Of a stretch of DNA of 64,000 bases, positions 32,527 to 41,894 are shown piece after piece. Source of the stretch: Vulcanimicrobium alpinum (GTDB lineage: Bacteria; Vulcanimicrobiota; Vulcanimicrobiia; Vulcanimicrobiales; Vulcanimicrobiaceae); the NCBI RefSeq assembly GCF_027923555.1, contig NZ_AP025523.1, positions 1,612,001 through 1,676,000 of the forward strand. Reading direction: 5' to 3'. Both the position numbers and the translations under genes were made by a program. The notes beneath the pieces were generated by a model that was given only the letters and a program-made list of their open reading frames with translations, did no database searches and was not told the origin of the DNA. Position 1 is the first letter of the stretch, and the number at the start of each line of letters is the position of its first letter.

Positions 32527-34023
32527 ATGGATCGCCGACTGTCACGATCGCTTGTCGGGATAGCGCTGATCGTTGCCCTCGTCGTTCCGATCGTCGTCGC
32601 CGGCGGCTTCCTCGTCCGCTCGTTCGTCGGGCGAGCGTTCTCGACGGAGGAGCGGGTGCGCGAGACGCGCCTCTTGGCGAGTCAGGCGGTGAAGCTGCAG
32701 CTCGACCAGGAGACCGGCGTCCGCGGCTTCGCCGCGACGCGCGACCCCGTGTTCCTGGAGCCGTACCAGCAGGCGCGCGACGCGCTCGCACCGGTGCTCG
32801 CCGACCTTCGCCGCTCGCTCGTCGAGCTCGGGATGACTGAAGCGCTGCCGGCGCTCGCCGACGGCGTGCGGGCGAGCGACGCGTGGACGCGCAGGGTCGC
32901 GCTTCCGCTGACGGCGCCGCATCCCGCCGCCCCGCTGGTCATCCAGCGGTACGGCAAAGGGCTGATGGATCGCTACCGCAACGATCTCCAAACCGTCGAG
33001 GACGCGATCGGACGGCGCGAGGCCGCGATCGACGCGCAGGCGCAGTCGGCGATCGACCGCATCAACATCATTGTGATCGTCGGCGTCCTCGGCGTCGCCG
33101 GCGCGGCCGCGCTCTTCGCCGCCGAACTCGTGCGCTCGAACGCTCGGCTGGAGCAGAGCGAAGGCGAATCGGCGCGCCTGCAGGCCGCGTACGAAACGGA
33201 GCGGCGCGTCGCCGAAACGCTGCAGGACGCGTTTCTGCAGCGGCCGCTGCCCGTGCTGCCGGCGGTCAGTTTCAGTGCGACGTACGTCCCCGCGACCGAG
33301 GAAGCGAAAGTCGGCGGCGATTGGTACGACGGCGTGGAACTCTCGCGCGAGCGCGTGCTCTGCGTCATCGGCGACGTCGCCGGCCATGGTCTCGAGGCGG
33401 CGGTCTCGATGAACCGTGCGCGGCAGGCGCTCGTCACCGCCGCGGTCCAGGATCCCGATCCCGGGAACTTGCTCGCGCGTGTCAACCGCGAACTCATACG
33501 GCAAGACGCACGCATGGTGACGGCGGTCTGCGGCTTCGCCGACGCGAGGCGGTACGAGTTCGTCTATGCGACCGCGGGTCATCCGCCGCCGGTGCTGATC
33601 GAGCCCGGCCGTCCGCCGCGCCTGCTCGAGTTCGGCGGCTTGCCGCTCGCCGTGAGCGAGACGGCGGCGTACCGGACCTCCACGATCCAGACGGTGCCGG
33701 GCGCAATGCTCGTCCTCTACACCGACGGTGCGGTCGAGCATTCGCGCGACGTGATCGCCGGAGAACAGACGCTGCTCGACGCCGTATCGCGCGCGCTCGA
33801 CAACGAAACGCCCAACATCGCGGCCGCGATCCACGGGCACATCTTCGACGGGCGCGTGGTCGGCGACGACGTCGCGATCCTGACGGTCGCGTTCGCCCCG
33901 GAGGGCACGACTTCGGGTGCGCGAGTCGCGAGCGGGGCGATCGTCGCGGCCGGTGCGCGCAGCAACGACGGGACGATGACCGGAACCGTCGTCTCGATCA
34001 ACGATCTGCGGCGCGCGTCGTGA
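32527..34023 (+). CDS. CHASE3-domain SpoIIE/RsbU-type protein phosphatase
   Basis: A 498-aa membrane-bound phosphatase. Two membrane helices (about residues 8-30 and 180-200) flank a CHASE3 sensor with QETGVRGFAATRDPVFLEPY. A coiled coil leads into the PP2C-type domain: AKVGGDWYDGVELSRERV, CVIGDVAGHGLEAAVSMNRA, LVLYTDGAVEHSRDV and VGDDVAILTVAF, with the metal-binding Asp residues in place. Such enzymes dephosphorylate a STAS-domain antagonist; that partner is the next gene, overlapping by 4 bases. The external signal is unknown. Confidence 0.9.
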   Translation: MDRRLSRSLVGIALIVALVVPIVVAGGFLVRSFVGRAFSTEERVRETRLLASQAVKLQLDQETGVRGFAATRDPVFLEPYQQARDALAPVLADLRRSLVELGMTEALPALADGVRASDAWTRRVALPLTAPHPAAPLVIQRYGKGLMDRYRNDLQTVEDAIGRREAAIDAQAQSAIDRINIIVIVGVLGVAGAAALFAAELVRSNARLEQSEGESARLQAAYETERRVAETLQDAFLQRPLPVLPAVSFSATYVPATEEAKVGGDWYDGVELSRERVLCVIGDVAGHGLEAAVSMNRARQALVTAAVQDPDPGNLLARVNRELIRQDARMVTAVCGFADARRYEFVYATAGHPPPVLIEPGRPPRLLEFGGLPLAVSETAAYRTSTIQTVPGAMLVLYTDGAVEHSRDVIAGEQTLLDAVSRALDNETPNIAAAIHGHIFDGRVVGDDVAILTVAFAPEGTTSGARVASGAIVAAGARSNDGTMTGTVVSINDLRRAS

Positions 34024-34349
34024 GCGGAAGATCGTCGCTGACCGTGATCGCGCTGGGCGGCGAACTCGACATCGCACGCCGTGCGGAGATCGCGGCGGCG
34101 CTGCAGGTCGACGGCCCCGGCCCCGGGATTCTCGTCGATCTGAGCGAGGTGACGTACGCCGACTCGACGATCATCGCGGAACTGCTGCGCTTCCGCGACG
34201 CGACGCGGCGGGAGGGACGCGCGGTCGCAACCCTCATCGGGCGCCCGCAGTTCGCGCGGATCCTCGCCTATGCCGGGCTCGCGGAGGCGTTTCGCGTCTT
34301 CGACGACCGCGGCGCGGCGTTGACGTTTCTCGCGGAGGCCGGCCGGTGA
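34020..34349 (+). CDS. STAS-domain anti-sigma-factor antagonist
   Basis: A 109-aa single STAS domain: SLTVIALGGELDIARRAEIA and GILVDLSEVTYADSTIIAEL. The phosphorylatable Ser of SpoIIAA/RsbV lies in the ADSTIIAE loop. In partner switching the dephosphorylated form binds the anti-sigma kinase and frees a sigma factor. GTG start at 34020 overlaps the phosphatase stop, and its own stop overlaps the next gene, so the three proteins are made together. No sigma factor gene is in the window. Confidence 0.88.
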   Translation: MSGRSSLTVIALGGELDIARRAEIAAALQVDGPGPGILVDLSEVTYADSTIIAELLRFRDATRREGRAVATLIGRPQFARILAYAGLAEAFRVFDDRGAALTFLAEAGR

Positions 34350-34746
34350 CGCCGGACTGCGAACTGCGGCTCAACCGCAGCGCACTGCTCGACGCGCCGC
34401 AGCCGCTTCGGCATGCGCTCGACGCGTTTCTGGTCGGCGCGCAGATCCCGGAACCGGCGCGCGAGGACATCATCATCGCGGTCGGGAGGCGCTTTCGAAC
34501 GCGGTCGAACACGCCTACCGCAGTGACGTGCGCGGCGAGGTCGAGCTCTACGCGCGCACCGGCGCCGGTGCGACGCTGCTCGTCGACGTCGTCGACCGTG
34601 GACGCTTCATCGAGCGCGACGGCGGAACGCCCGGACGCGGCTTCGGGCTGCGGATCGTGCGCGCGATCGCGCGCGAGGTGACGATCGAGCCGAACGGCGG
34701 GACCAGCGTGCGGATGGTGTTCGACGTGCCGCGGCTAGCCGGCTGA
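34346..34746 (+). pseudogene. anti-sigma regulatory kinase (RsbW-like), frameshifted
   Basis: The first frame reads LDAPQPLRHALDAFLVGAQI and EDIIIAVG, then runs wrong. The correct continuation in another frame is EALSNAVEHAYRSDVRGEVE, LLVDVVDRGRFIERDGGTPG and GFGLRIVRAIAREVTIE, which has the N-box and glycine loop of the RsbW/HATPase_c_2 family. Adding one G to the GGG at 34494-34496 restores a single frame of about 134 codons. The rest is perfectly conserved, so a sequencing indel is a serious alternative. Its last 12 bases overlap the convergent hybrid kinase. Confidence 0.85.
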
Positions 34747-37092
34747 CGCCGCGTTCGACGTCGCCGGAAGCCAGCGGTCGAGGACGCGCCGCAGGTCGGC
34801 GAGGCTGACCGGCTTCGCGACGTAGTCGTCCATCCCGGCGGCGAGGCACGCGTCGCGATCCTCGCCGCGCGCGTTCGCGGTCATCGCGACGATTACGGTA
34901 TGGGTGCGGGTGCGCAATTCCGCGCGCCGGATCTGCGCCGTTGCGTCGTAGCCGTCGAGCACCGGCATCTGCACGTCCATGAAGATCAAATCGACGTTGC
35001 CGCGGGAGTGCGCCAGCACCGCCTCGGCGCCGTTCCCCGCGACCTCGGGCGCGAAGCCGAGCCGTTCGAGCTGGCGCGTCGCAAGCCGCTGGTTCACCGG
35101 ATTGTCTTCGGCGATGAGGATGCGTTCGGCGCGCGCCGGCGCAGACGGGTCCGCCGCTGCGCCCGGCAGATCGCCCGCGCGCGCCTGCACGACGCCGGCG
35201 ATCGCGTCGAAGAGCGACGACTGCGTCGCGGGCTTCACCAGGTACGAAGAGAAGCCGGCTGCCCGCGCCTGCGCGGCGAGTTCGCGATCGTCGTTGGCGG
35301 TGATCATCACCAGTCCCGTGTGCCCGAGCAGCGGATGCTGGCGGATCTTCCAGCCCAGCGCGATCCCGTCGCTCATCCCGAGGTCGTAGTCGACGAGCAC
35401 GTTGTCGTAGGGCTCGCCGCGTTCCGCGGCCCACGTGAGGTGGCGCAACGCCGTCGCGGCATCCTGGACCTTGTCGGCGTGCACGCCCCAGCCTTCGAGC
35501 GTGCGCCGCAGCAGCTCGAGCGTGCGCGGATCGTCCTCGACGACGAGCGTCCGCGTCCCGCGCAGTTCGCGCACCGCGGGAGTCCCCGGCACCGCACGGC
35601 TGCGCGCGAAGGGGATCGTGAACCAGAAGGTCGAGCCGCGCCCCGGCGTGCTCTGCACGCCGATCTCGCCTTCCATCAAACGCACCAGCCGCCGCGAGAT
35701 CGTCAGGCCGAGGCCGGTGCCGCCGAAGCGTCGCGTCGTCGACATATCGGCCTGGCGGAACGGCTCGAACAGCGTCGCTTCGGTCGTCGCATCGATCCCG
35801 ATCCCGGTGTCGGAGATCGCGAAGCGCAGCGTCACCTCGGCGTCGGTCTCGTGCTCGACCGTCACCACCACGACGACGCTCCCGCGGTCGGTGAACTTCA
35901 CCGCGTTGGAGAGCAGGTTCAGCAGGATCTGACGCAAGCGCAACGGGTCGCCGACGACGAACTGCGGGACTCCGACGTCCGCGTAGGTGACCAGTTCGAG
36001 ATGTTTGGCGTGCGCCTGCGGCGCGACGATCGCCGCCACCGTCTCGGTGAGCACGACGATCTCGACGTCGGCTCGCTCCAGCTCGAGCCGGCCGGCCTCG
36101 ATCTTCGAGAAGTCGAGGACGTCGTTGATCACGCCGAGCAGCGTTTCGCCGGAGTGGCGGATCGTCTGCACGTATTCGTGCTGTTCGCGATCGAGCGGCG
36201 TGTCGAGCAGCAGCTCCGACATCCCGATCACGCCGTTCATGGGCGTGCGGATCTCATGGCTCATCGTCGCGACGAAATCCGATTTCGCGCGCGATGCCTC
36301 TTCGGCGCGCGCGACCGCCGCGCGCAGCTCGTCTTCGCGCGAGCGGATCGTCGCGGCCATCACGCGCAGGGTACGATCCAGTTCGGCGACCTCGTCGGAG
36401 CCCGCGAGCGCGTCAGCGTCGGCGACCGGCTTCCCGCGCATGTACGCGCGAGCATGCTGTTCGACGCGCTCGATGCGCTGGGCCAGCGACCGGCTGACGA
36501 TGAACGCGAGGACGAGTGTCGCCGTCCCGCCGGCGAGCGCGACGACGAAGAGCCAGATCCCGCTCGACCGCCAGATCGCCTGCAGTTGGACCCGCGCCTG
36601 CGCGCGCCGGTCGCGCTCGATCGTGTCGAAACGCAGCTTCGCCGCGATGAGATCGGTCATGAGCGATTCGGCGCGCGCGGTCGTCGCGAGGGCGGAGCGG
36701 GCGTCGATGCTCCCCGGCTTCGTGGCTGGGGTCTCAGCGTCGAGCCGAGTGAGTTCCCGGCGTGCGAACGCGTCGATCGCCCCAACCGACTCCTCGACGT
36801 CGAGATCCCCGGCGGTGGCGGCGTGCAGCGCGCCGATCCGCGCGAGGACGCCGGCGCGTGCAGCGGCGTAGGAGGCGCGGTCGCCGCGCAGCAGGACGCG
36901 CCGCACCGCGTTCTGCGCGTGCAGCACCGAGATCAGCACGTCGTCGGAGGCTTCGAGCCGGATCGTCGCGTCGCGCGAGACGTTCTCCATCGCGTGCGTG
37001 CGCGACCCGAAATACGTGACCACCGCGATGACGCCGAGGATCAGCGCGAGCGGAACGATCACCAGCGCGGAGAGCCGCGCGCGCAGCGACAC
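34735..37092 (-). CDS. CHASE3-HAMP hybrid sensor histidine kinase with two receiver domains
   Basis: A 785-aa membrane sensor. Two membrane helices (about residues 9-28 and 175-197) enclose a CHASE3-like helical sensor ([20 protein letters not shown]). A HAMP linker is followed by the HisKA motif [21 protein letters not shown]-box [16 protein letters not shown]1 ISDTGIGI and G2 [14 protein letters not shown]. Two receiver domains follow, with phosphoacceptors in [13 protein letters not shown] and [16 protein letters not shown]. It has no DNA-binding output, so it probably signals to another protein. Convergent with the partner-switching genes; both sides use CHASE3 sensors. Confidence 0.92.
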   Translation of the reverse strand: MSLRARLSALVIVPLALILGVIAVVTYFGSRTHAMENVSRDATIRLEASDDVLISVLHAQNAVRRVLLRGDRASYAAARAGVLARIGALHAATAGDLDVEESVGAIDAFARRELTRLDAETPATKPGSIDARSALATTARAESLMTDLIAAKLRFDTIERDRRAQARVQLQAIWRSSGIWLFVVALAGGTATLVLAFIVSRSLAQRIERVEQHARAYMRGKPVADADALAGSDEVAELDRTLRVMAATIRSREDELRAAVARAEEASRAKSDFVATMSHEIRTPMNGVIGMSELLLDTPLDREQHEYVQTIRHSGETLLGVINDVLDFSKIEAGRLELERADVEIVVLTETVAAIVAPQAHAKHLELVTYADVGVPQFVVGDPLRLRQILLNLLSNAVKFTDRGSVVVVVTVEHETDAEVTLRFAISDTGIGIDATTEATLFEPFRQADMSTTRRFGGTGLGLTISRRLVRLMEGEIGVQSTPGRGSTFWFTIPFARSRAVPGTPAVRELRGTRTLVVEDDPRTLELLRRTLEGWGVHADKVQDAATALRHLTWAAERGEPYDNVLVDYDLGMSDGIALGWKIRQHPLLGHTGLVMITANDDRELAAQARAAGFSSYLVKPATQSSLFDAIAGVVQARAGDLPGAAADPSAPARAERILIAEDNPVNQRLATRQLERLGFAPEVAGNGAEAVLAHSRGNVDLIFMDVQMPVLDGYDATAQIRRAELRTRTHTVIVAMTANARGEDRDACLAAGMDDYVAKPVSLADLRRVLDRWLPATSNAASAG

Positions 37093-37096
37093 GGCG

Positions 37097-37984
37097 TCAG
37101 TCCCGCGGGACGTAGTCCAGCGAGCCGTACCGCCCGGTTGCGAGCTTCTCGCGCTGCAGGAGCAGATCGTCGAGCAGCGCCGAGGCGCCGATGCGGAACA
37201 GGTCGGGATCGAGCCAAGGGTCGCCGAGCGACTCGTCGAGCAAAACGAGATACGCGATCGCGGCCTTCGTGGTGCGCACGCCGCCGGCGACCTTGAGCCC
37301 GCGGCGTTCGCCCGTGCGGCGCGCGAAGTCGCGGATCGCCTCGGCCATCACGAGCGCCGTCGCGAGCGTCGCCGACGTGCCGATCTTCCCGGTCGACGTT
37401 TTGATGACGTCGGCTCCGGCTTCGAGCGCCAGGTCCGACGCGCGGCGCGTCGCGTCGTAGGAGCCCAGTTCGCCGGTTTCGAGGATCGCTTTGAGATGAA
37501 CGTCGCCGCACACGTTCTTGACCGCGACGATCTCGTCGTAGACTCGCGCTTCGTCTCCTGCGAGAAACGCACCGCGGTCGATCACCATGTCGATCTCGTC
37601 GGCGCCGCTCGCGAGCGCCGCTTCCGTGTCGCGCAATTTCACGTCGAGCGACGAGAGGCCGCTCGGGAACGCGGTCGCGACCGAGGCGACTTTGACGCCG
37701 GTGCCGCGCAGCGCGTCCTTGGCGACGGCGACGAGGTTGGGATAGACGCAGACCGCCGCGACCCGCGGCGCACCGGGCGCGGGGAACGCCGCCTTCGCGC
37801 AGAGCGACCGCACGCGCCCCGGCGAGTCGCGTCCTTCCAGGGTCGTCAGGTCGATGCACCGGATCGCCAGGTCGATCGCGGCGAGCTTCGCCTCGTTCTT
37901 GATCGAGCGGGTCCCGAAGCTCGCCGCACGTGCCTCCAGCATGACCGCATCGACCGGCGGAGACGTAAGCGAGAGCAAGGGCAT
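37097..37984 (-). CDS. deoC: deoxyribose-phosphate aldolase
   Basis: A 295-aa DeoC/FbaB TIM-barrel enzyme that splits 2-deoxyribose 5-phosphate into glyceraldehyde 3-phosphate and acetaldehyde. Visible signatures are [65 protein letters not shown] with a catalytic-site Lys, and [15 protein letters not shown] with the Schiff-base Lys; then [17 protein letters not shown]. It begins a short minus-strand run ahead of the hybrid kinase, 4 bases apart, but a functional link is not evident. Divergent from the CoA-transferase gene 30 bases away. Confidence 0.93.
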   Translation of the reverse strand: MPLLSLTSPPVDAVMLEARAASFGTRSIKNEAKLAAIDLAIRCIDLTTLEGRDSPGRVRSLCAKAAFPAPGAPRVAAVCVYPNLVAVAKDALRGTGVKVASVATAFPSGLSSLDVKLRDTEAALASGADEIDMVIDRGAFLAGDEARVYDEIVAVKNVCGDVHLKAILETGELGSYDATRRASDLALEAGADVIKTSTGKIGTSATLATALVMAEAIRDFARRTGERRGLKVAGGVRTTKAAIAYLVLLDESLGDPWLDPDLFRIGASALLDDLLLQREKLATGRYGSLDYVPRD

Positions 37985-38014
37985 GACTCTGCACGTTCGA
38001 GAAGGTCGCGCGGC

Positions 38015-39181
38015 GTGACCTCGTATGCGCCGCCGCTCGCCGGCATCCGTGTTCTGGAACTCGGTTCGTCCGTCGCCGGACCCTCAGCCGGACGGCTCCT
38101 CGCCGATCTCGGCGCCGACGTGCTCAAAGTCGAATCCGCCGAAGGCGACGGTCTGCGGACGTGGGGCGCGCCGGCGCCGGACGGCACCTCGTGGTGGTTC
38201 AAGTCGCACAATCGTAACAAACGCTTCCTGTGCTTCGACTTGCACGAAGAAGCCGACCGAGAGACCGTTCGTGCGATCGCCCTGCAATGCGACGTGCTGA
38301 TCGAGAACTTCCGGCCGGGGCGGCTCGAGGCATGGGGATTGGGCTACGAAGCGCTGCGCGCGCAGCACCCGCGGCTGATCTACGCGTCGATCAGCGGCTA
38401 CGGGCAGGATGGGCCGTATCGCGACCGCACGGGATTCGGCAACATCGCCGAGGCGATGGGCGGATTCCGCTACGTCACGGGCTACCCCGACCGGCCGCCG
38501 GTTCGGGTGGGGATCTCGCTCGCCGACGAACTCGCCGCGCTCAACCTCGTCGTCGGCATCCTGGCCGCCCTGCGGGCGCGCGATCGCGACGGCGTCGGCG
38601 ATCTCATCGACGTGTCGCTGCTCGAGTCGTGCATCGCGCTCACGCAGGGACAGCTTCCGGAATACGCCGCGCTCGGCGTGGTGCGCGAACGGCAGGGGAA
38701 CCGCTTCTCCGCGGCCGCACCGTCGGGCGTCTATCCGACCCGCGACGGGCGGTGGATCGCGATCGGCGCGAACGCCGATTCGATTTTCCGACGGTTCGCC
38801 GCCGCGATCGGCCGTCCCGAACTCGCAGCCGATCCGCGCTTCGCGACCAATCGCGACCGCTCGCGCAACATCGCGGAGCTCGAGGCGGCGATCGCGGCAT
38901 GGACGCAGAGCGTCGATGCCGGCGAAGCCGCGCGGGTGCTCACCGGCGCCGGCGTCCCGGCGGGTCCCGTCTATTCGATCGCCGACATCGTCGCCGACGA
39001 ACAGGTGCGCGCGCGCGGCGTGGTGCGCTATCTCGACGACGGTGCCGGAAATTGCGTGGCGACCGCGGCGCCGGCGGCGCGCTTGCGCGCGCATCCGGCG
39101 GTGCTCGATCACGCCGCGCGCGACGTCGGCGCCGACACCGACGCGGTGCTGGCGGAACTGGGGATCGGAGGATCGCGATAG
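38015..39181 (+). CDS. class III (CaiB/BaiF) acyl-CoA transferase
   Basis: A 388-aa protein. Typical family segments are LAGIRVLELGSSVAGPSAGR, LLADLGADVLKVESAEGDG, NRNKRFLCFDLHEEADRE, DVLIENFRPGRLEAWGLGYE and SISGYGQDGPYRDRTGFGNI, with the catalytic Asp expected in ISLADELAALN. These enzymes move CoA between carboxylic acids. The GTG at 38015 has GAAGG upstream. Its stop codon overlaps the proposed start of an ABC ATPase, so it belongs to an importer operon: an imported organic acid may be activated here. Confidence 0.9.
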   Translation: MTSYAPPLAGIRVLELGSSVAGPSAGRLLADLGADVLKVESAEGDGLRTWGAPAPDGTSWWFKSHNRNKRFLCFDLHEEADRETVRAIALQCDVLIENFRPGRLEAWGLGYEALRAQHPRLIYASISGYGQDGPYRDRTGFGNIAEAMGGFRYVTGYPDRPPVRVGISLADELAALNLVVGILAALRARDRDGVGDLIDVSLLESCIALTQGQLPEYAALGVVRERQGNRFSAAAPSGVYPTRDGRWIAIGANADSIFRRFAAAIGRPELAADPRFATNRDRSRNIAELEAAIAAWTQSVDAGEAARVLTGAGVPAGPVYSIADIVADEQVRARGVVRYLDDGAGNCVATAAPAARLRAHPAVLDHAARDVGADTDAVLAELGIGGSR

Positions 39182-39966
39182 CACCGATCATCGCGCTGCG
39201 GGACGTCAGCAAGACGTTCGAGAGCGGCTACACGGCCCTGCGCGGCGTCGATCTCGACGTCGAGGCGCAGCGCTTCGTCGCGCTTGTCGGCCCTTCGGGC
39301 TGCGGCAAATCGACCTCGCTCTCGCTGGTGGCCGGGCTCGAGGAACCGAGCACGGGGAGCGTGCTCGTGCGCGACCGGCCGGTCGCGGGGATCACCGATT
39401 CGGTCGGGTTTCTCTTTCAGCGCGACGCGCTGCTCCCGTGGAAGAACGTCCACGACAACGTCCTCTTTCCGCTGCAGCTGCGCGGCGTGCCGGGCGACGA
39501 GGCCCGACGGCGCGTCGACGCATGGCTCGGGCGCGTCGGCCTGCGCGGCTTCGAGGCCTCGTATCCGCATCAGCTCTCGGGCGGGATGCGCAAACGCGTC
39601 GCGCTGGCGCAGACGCTCGTCTACGATCCGGAGATCCTGCTGATGGACGAGCCGTTCTCGGCGCTCGACGTGCAGACGCGCAACCTCATGGAGGCGGAAC
39701 TGCTCGGGCTGTGGCAGGGCTCGGGGAAGACCGTGATTTTCGTGACCCACGACCTCGAAGAGGCGATCGCGCTCTCCGACGAGGTCGTGGTGATGACCGC
39801 CGGACCCGCGCGCGTGAAGGCGCGGTACGACGTTCCGCTGCCGCGTCCGCGCGACATCGAGACGGTCCGCTTCGATCGGCGTTTCACCGCGCTGTATCAA
39901 TCGATGTGGAACGATCTGCGGGACGAGGTGCTGGAGAGTTACGCCCGTGCGAATGCGGCCGGTTGA
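39178..39966 (+). CDS. ABC transporter ATPase, SsuB/TauB type (likely ATA start)
   Basis: A 262-aa ATPase: Walker A LVGPSGCGKSTSLSLVAGLE, Q-loop FLFQRDALLPWKNVHDNV, signature HQLSGGMRKRVALAQTL, Walker B ILLMDEPFSALD and switch His in IFVTHDLEEAI. No ATG, GTG or TTG lies where the protein should begin. An ATA at 39178, 6 bases after a perfect GGAGG and overlapping the previous stop, gives the expected N-terminus (IAPIIALRDVSKTFESGYTA). I take ATA as the probable start. It powers the permease and binding protein encoded next. Confidence 0.88.
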   Translation: MAPIIALRDVSKTFESGYTALRGVDLDVEAQRFVALVGPSGCGKSTSLSLVAGLEEPSTGSVLVRDRPVAGITDSVGFLFQRDALLPWKNVHDNVLFPLQLRGVPGDEARRRVDAWLGRVGLRGFEASYPHQLSGGMRKRVALAQTLVYDPEILLMDEPFSALDVQTRNLMEAELLGLWQGSGKTVIFVTHDLEEAIALSDEVVVMTAGPARVKARYDVPLPRPRDIETVRFDRRFTALYQSMWNDLRDEVLESYARANAAG

Positions 39967-40741
39967 CCGGCGCGTCGTCGCCGCGACGCAGATCGCGGCG
40001 ATCGCGATGGTGCTGGCGGGCTGGGAGTTCGGCGTGCAGGTGCACGCGGCGCATCCCGGGTCGGGGATCGATCCGTTTTTCTTCTCGAGTCCGAGCCAAA
40101 TTGCGGCTACGATCGGAACCTGGTGGCAGCACAACTACATCCTGGGCGACGTCGCGGTCACGATGGAGGAGACGGTCTTCGGACTGCTCGTCGGCGGCGC
40201 GATCGGCGTCGCGCTCGCGGTGCTGCTGGCCTCGAACCGTTTTCTCGGGGCGGTCTTCGTCCCGTTCCTGGTGCTGTTCAACTCGATCCCGCGGGTCACG
40301 CTCGTTCCGCTGTTCATCCTGTGGTTCGGGTTCACGCTGTGGTCGAAGGTCGTCAGCGCGGTCGTGCTGGTGCTCTTCGTCGTCTTCTTCGCGACCTACG
40401 ACGGGATCCGCGACGTCGACCCCACGCTCGTTGCCAACGCCCGCGTGCTCGGCGCGCGCCAAGCCGACATCGTGCGTCACGTGCTCGTCCCCTCGGCGCT
40501 CACGTGGATCTTCTCGTCGCTCCGCTCGGCCGTCGGCTTCTCGCTGATCGGTGCGGTCGTCGCCGAATATTTCGGGGCGCAGGCAGGCGTAGGCTATCGC
40601 ATCCAATACTCGGAAGCGCAGCTAAACACGAGCGGCGTCTTCGCCGGGCTCGCGATTCTCATGGTCCTCGTCTTCGCGATCAACCTCGTCTTTCAATGGC
40701 TCGAAAAGCGGCTCGTGGTTTGGAAGCCGCGCGTTTCGTAA
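39947..40741 (+). CDS. ABC transporter permease, SsuC/TauC type
   Basis: A 264-aa inner-membrane protein with about six helices and the BPD permease fold. The ATPase-contact loop is VANARVLGARQADIVRHVLV followed by PSALTWIFSSLR; other family regions are FLVLFNSIPRVTLVPLFILW and VVAEYFGAQAGVGYRI. It starts at a GTG at 39947 (ATG at 39953 is possible) inside the end of the ATPase gene. With its neighbours it forms a nitrate/sulfonate/taurine-type importer; the solute is unknown. Confidence 0.9.
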   Translation: MRMRPVDRRVVAATQIAAIAMVLAGWEFGVQVHAAHPGSGIDPFFFSSPSQIAATIGTWWQHNYILGDVAVTMEETVFGLLVGGAIGVALAVLLASNRFLGAVFVPFLVLFNSIPRVTLVPLFILWFGFTLWSKVVSAVVLVLFVVFFATYDGIRDVDPTLVANARVLGARQADIVRHVLVPSALTWIFSSLRSAVGFSLIGAVVAEYFGAQAGVGYRIQYSEAQLNTSGVFAGLAILMVLVFAINLVFQWLEKRLVVWKPRVS

Positions 40742-40752
40742 GGAGGGAAACG

Positions 40753-41796
40753 ATGAACGATCTGACTCGACGCCGGATGCTGAGCGGCCTCGCCGCGGCC
40801 GGCGCGTCGACCGTGTTCGGCGTACCGCAGTTCGCGATCGCGGCCGGCCCGCGCGAAAAAGTTCCGGTCGTCGTCGGCTCCGAGCACGCGCTGGTGTATC
40901 TGCCGTGGGACCTCGCGAAGGCGCTCGGCTACTTCGAGGCTGAGGGACTCGACGTCGAGATCACCTATACCAAGGGCGGCAGCGAGGCGGCGACGGCGCT
41001 GGCGTCTGGGAGCTGCGACTACAGCGGCAACGCGATCGATCACGCGGTCGCCGCGGCGGAGCGCGGGAAGTCGTTGCAGATGATCGTCGACTTCATGAAC
41101 CAGCCGGGGATCGCGCTGATGGTCCGCCCGGGCGACAAAGATAAGTACAAGACGTTCGCCGACTTCAAAGGCAAGACGATCGGGGTCACCTCGATCGGTT
41201 CGGCGACCCACGTGCTCGCGCTCTACATGGCCAAGCGCGCCGGCCTCGGCAAAGACGACGTCAAGATCGTCGGCGTCGGCGGCGGGGCGACGATGATCTC
41301 GGCGCTCGCCGGCAGCCAAGTCGACGCCGCCTACGGCAACGATCCGTACGCCACGACGCTGATTCGCACCGGCCGCGGGGTGCAGTGGGTCGGCCTCTAC
41401 ACTTCCGCCGAGACGCGCAAGTGGCTCGGCTTCAAGGAGTACTGCTTCACCGGTGCGCTCACGCGGTCCGAGGTGATCCAGAAGAACCCGGAGCGTACGC
41501 AGAAGATCGTCAACGCGCTCGTTCGCGCGCACAAGTTCATGGCGACCCGCACCTCGGCGCAGATCGCCGCGGCCCTGCCCGACGAGTTCCGCGGCGGAAC
41601 GCCCGCCGCCGACTGGGCCGCATCGTACAGCCACTCGCGCCCGGCGTACACCCAGCACGGCGAGATCGATCTGGAGGGCGTCCGCGCGAACATCGAGGCG
41701 AACGCGTACTTTCTCGGCGCTGAGCCGAAGGTCAAGCCGACCCAGCTCTTCGACCTCACGTTCGTCGACCGTGCGGCGAAGAGCGTGCGCGTCTAG
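40753..41796 (+). CDS. ABC transporter substrate-binding protein, NMT1/SsuA-like
   Basis: A 347-aa secreted binding protein with a twin-arginine-like signal (TRRRMLSGLAAAGAST). The mature domain matches NMT1/SsuA proteins: LPWDLAKALGYFEAEGLDVE, ITYTKGGSEAATALASGSCD, TFADFKGKTIGVTSIGSATH and ALAGSQVDAAYGNDPYATTL. A strong AGGAGG sits 6 bases before the ATG. The stop TAG is part of the CTAG target duplicated by the IS5-type element, so the protein end is intact although an IS begins at the next base. Confidence 0.9.
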   Translation: MNDLTRRRMLSGLAAAGASTVFGVPQFAIAAGPREKVPVVVGSEHALVYLPWDLAKALGYFEAEGLDVEITYTKGGSEAATALASGSCDYSGNAIDHAVAAAERGKSLQMIVDFMNQPGIALMVRPGDKDKYKTFADFKGKTIGVTSIGSATHVLALYMAKRAGLGKDDVKIVGVGGGATMISALAGSQVDAAYGNDPYATTLIRTGRGVQWVGLYTSAETRKWLGFKEYCFTGALTRSEVIQKNPERTQKIVNALVRAHKFMATRTSAQIAAALPDEFRGGTPAADWAASYSHSRPAYTQHGEIDLEGVRANIEANAYFLGAEPKVKPTQLFDLTFVDRAAKSVRV

Positions 41797-41894
41797 CAGG
41801 CTGATGAAAAATCGGCCGAGTTGATGTTGGCGTGACGGCGTTTTTCGCGTATTATAAGAGCAAGTCTCCTCATACCTTGGTGAGGTTGCGGCCG

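Noticed and set aside
34900-37296. Open frame of about 800 codons opposite the hybrid kinase
   Set aside because: Antisense to a protein with complete kinase and receiver motifs; composition is typical of mirror frames in high-GC DNA.
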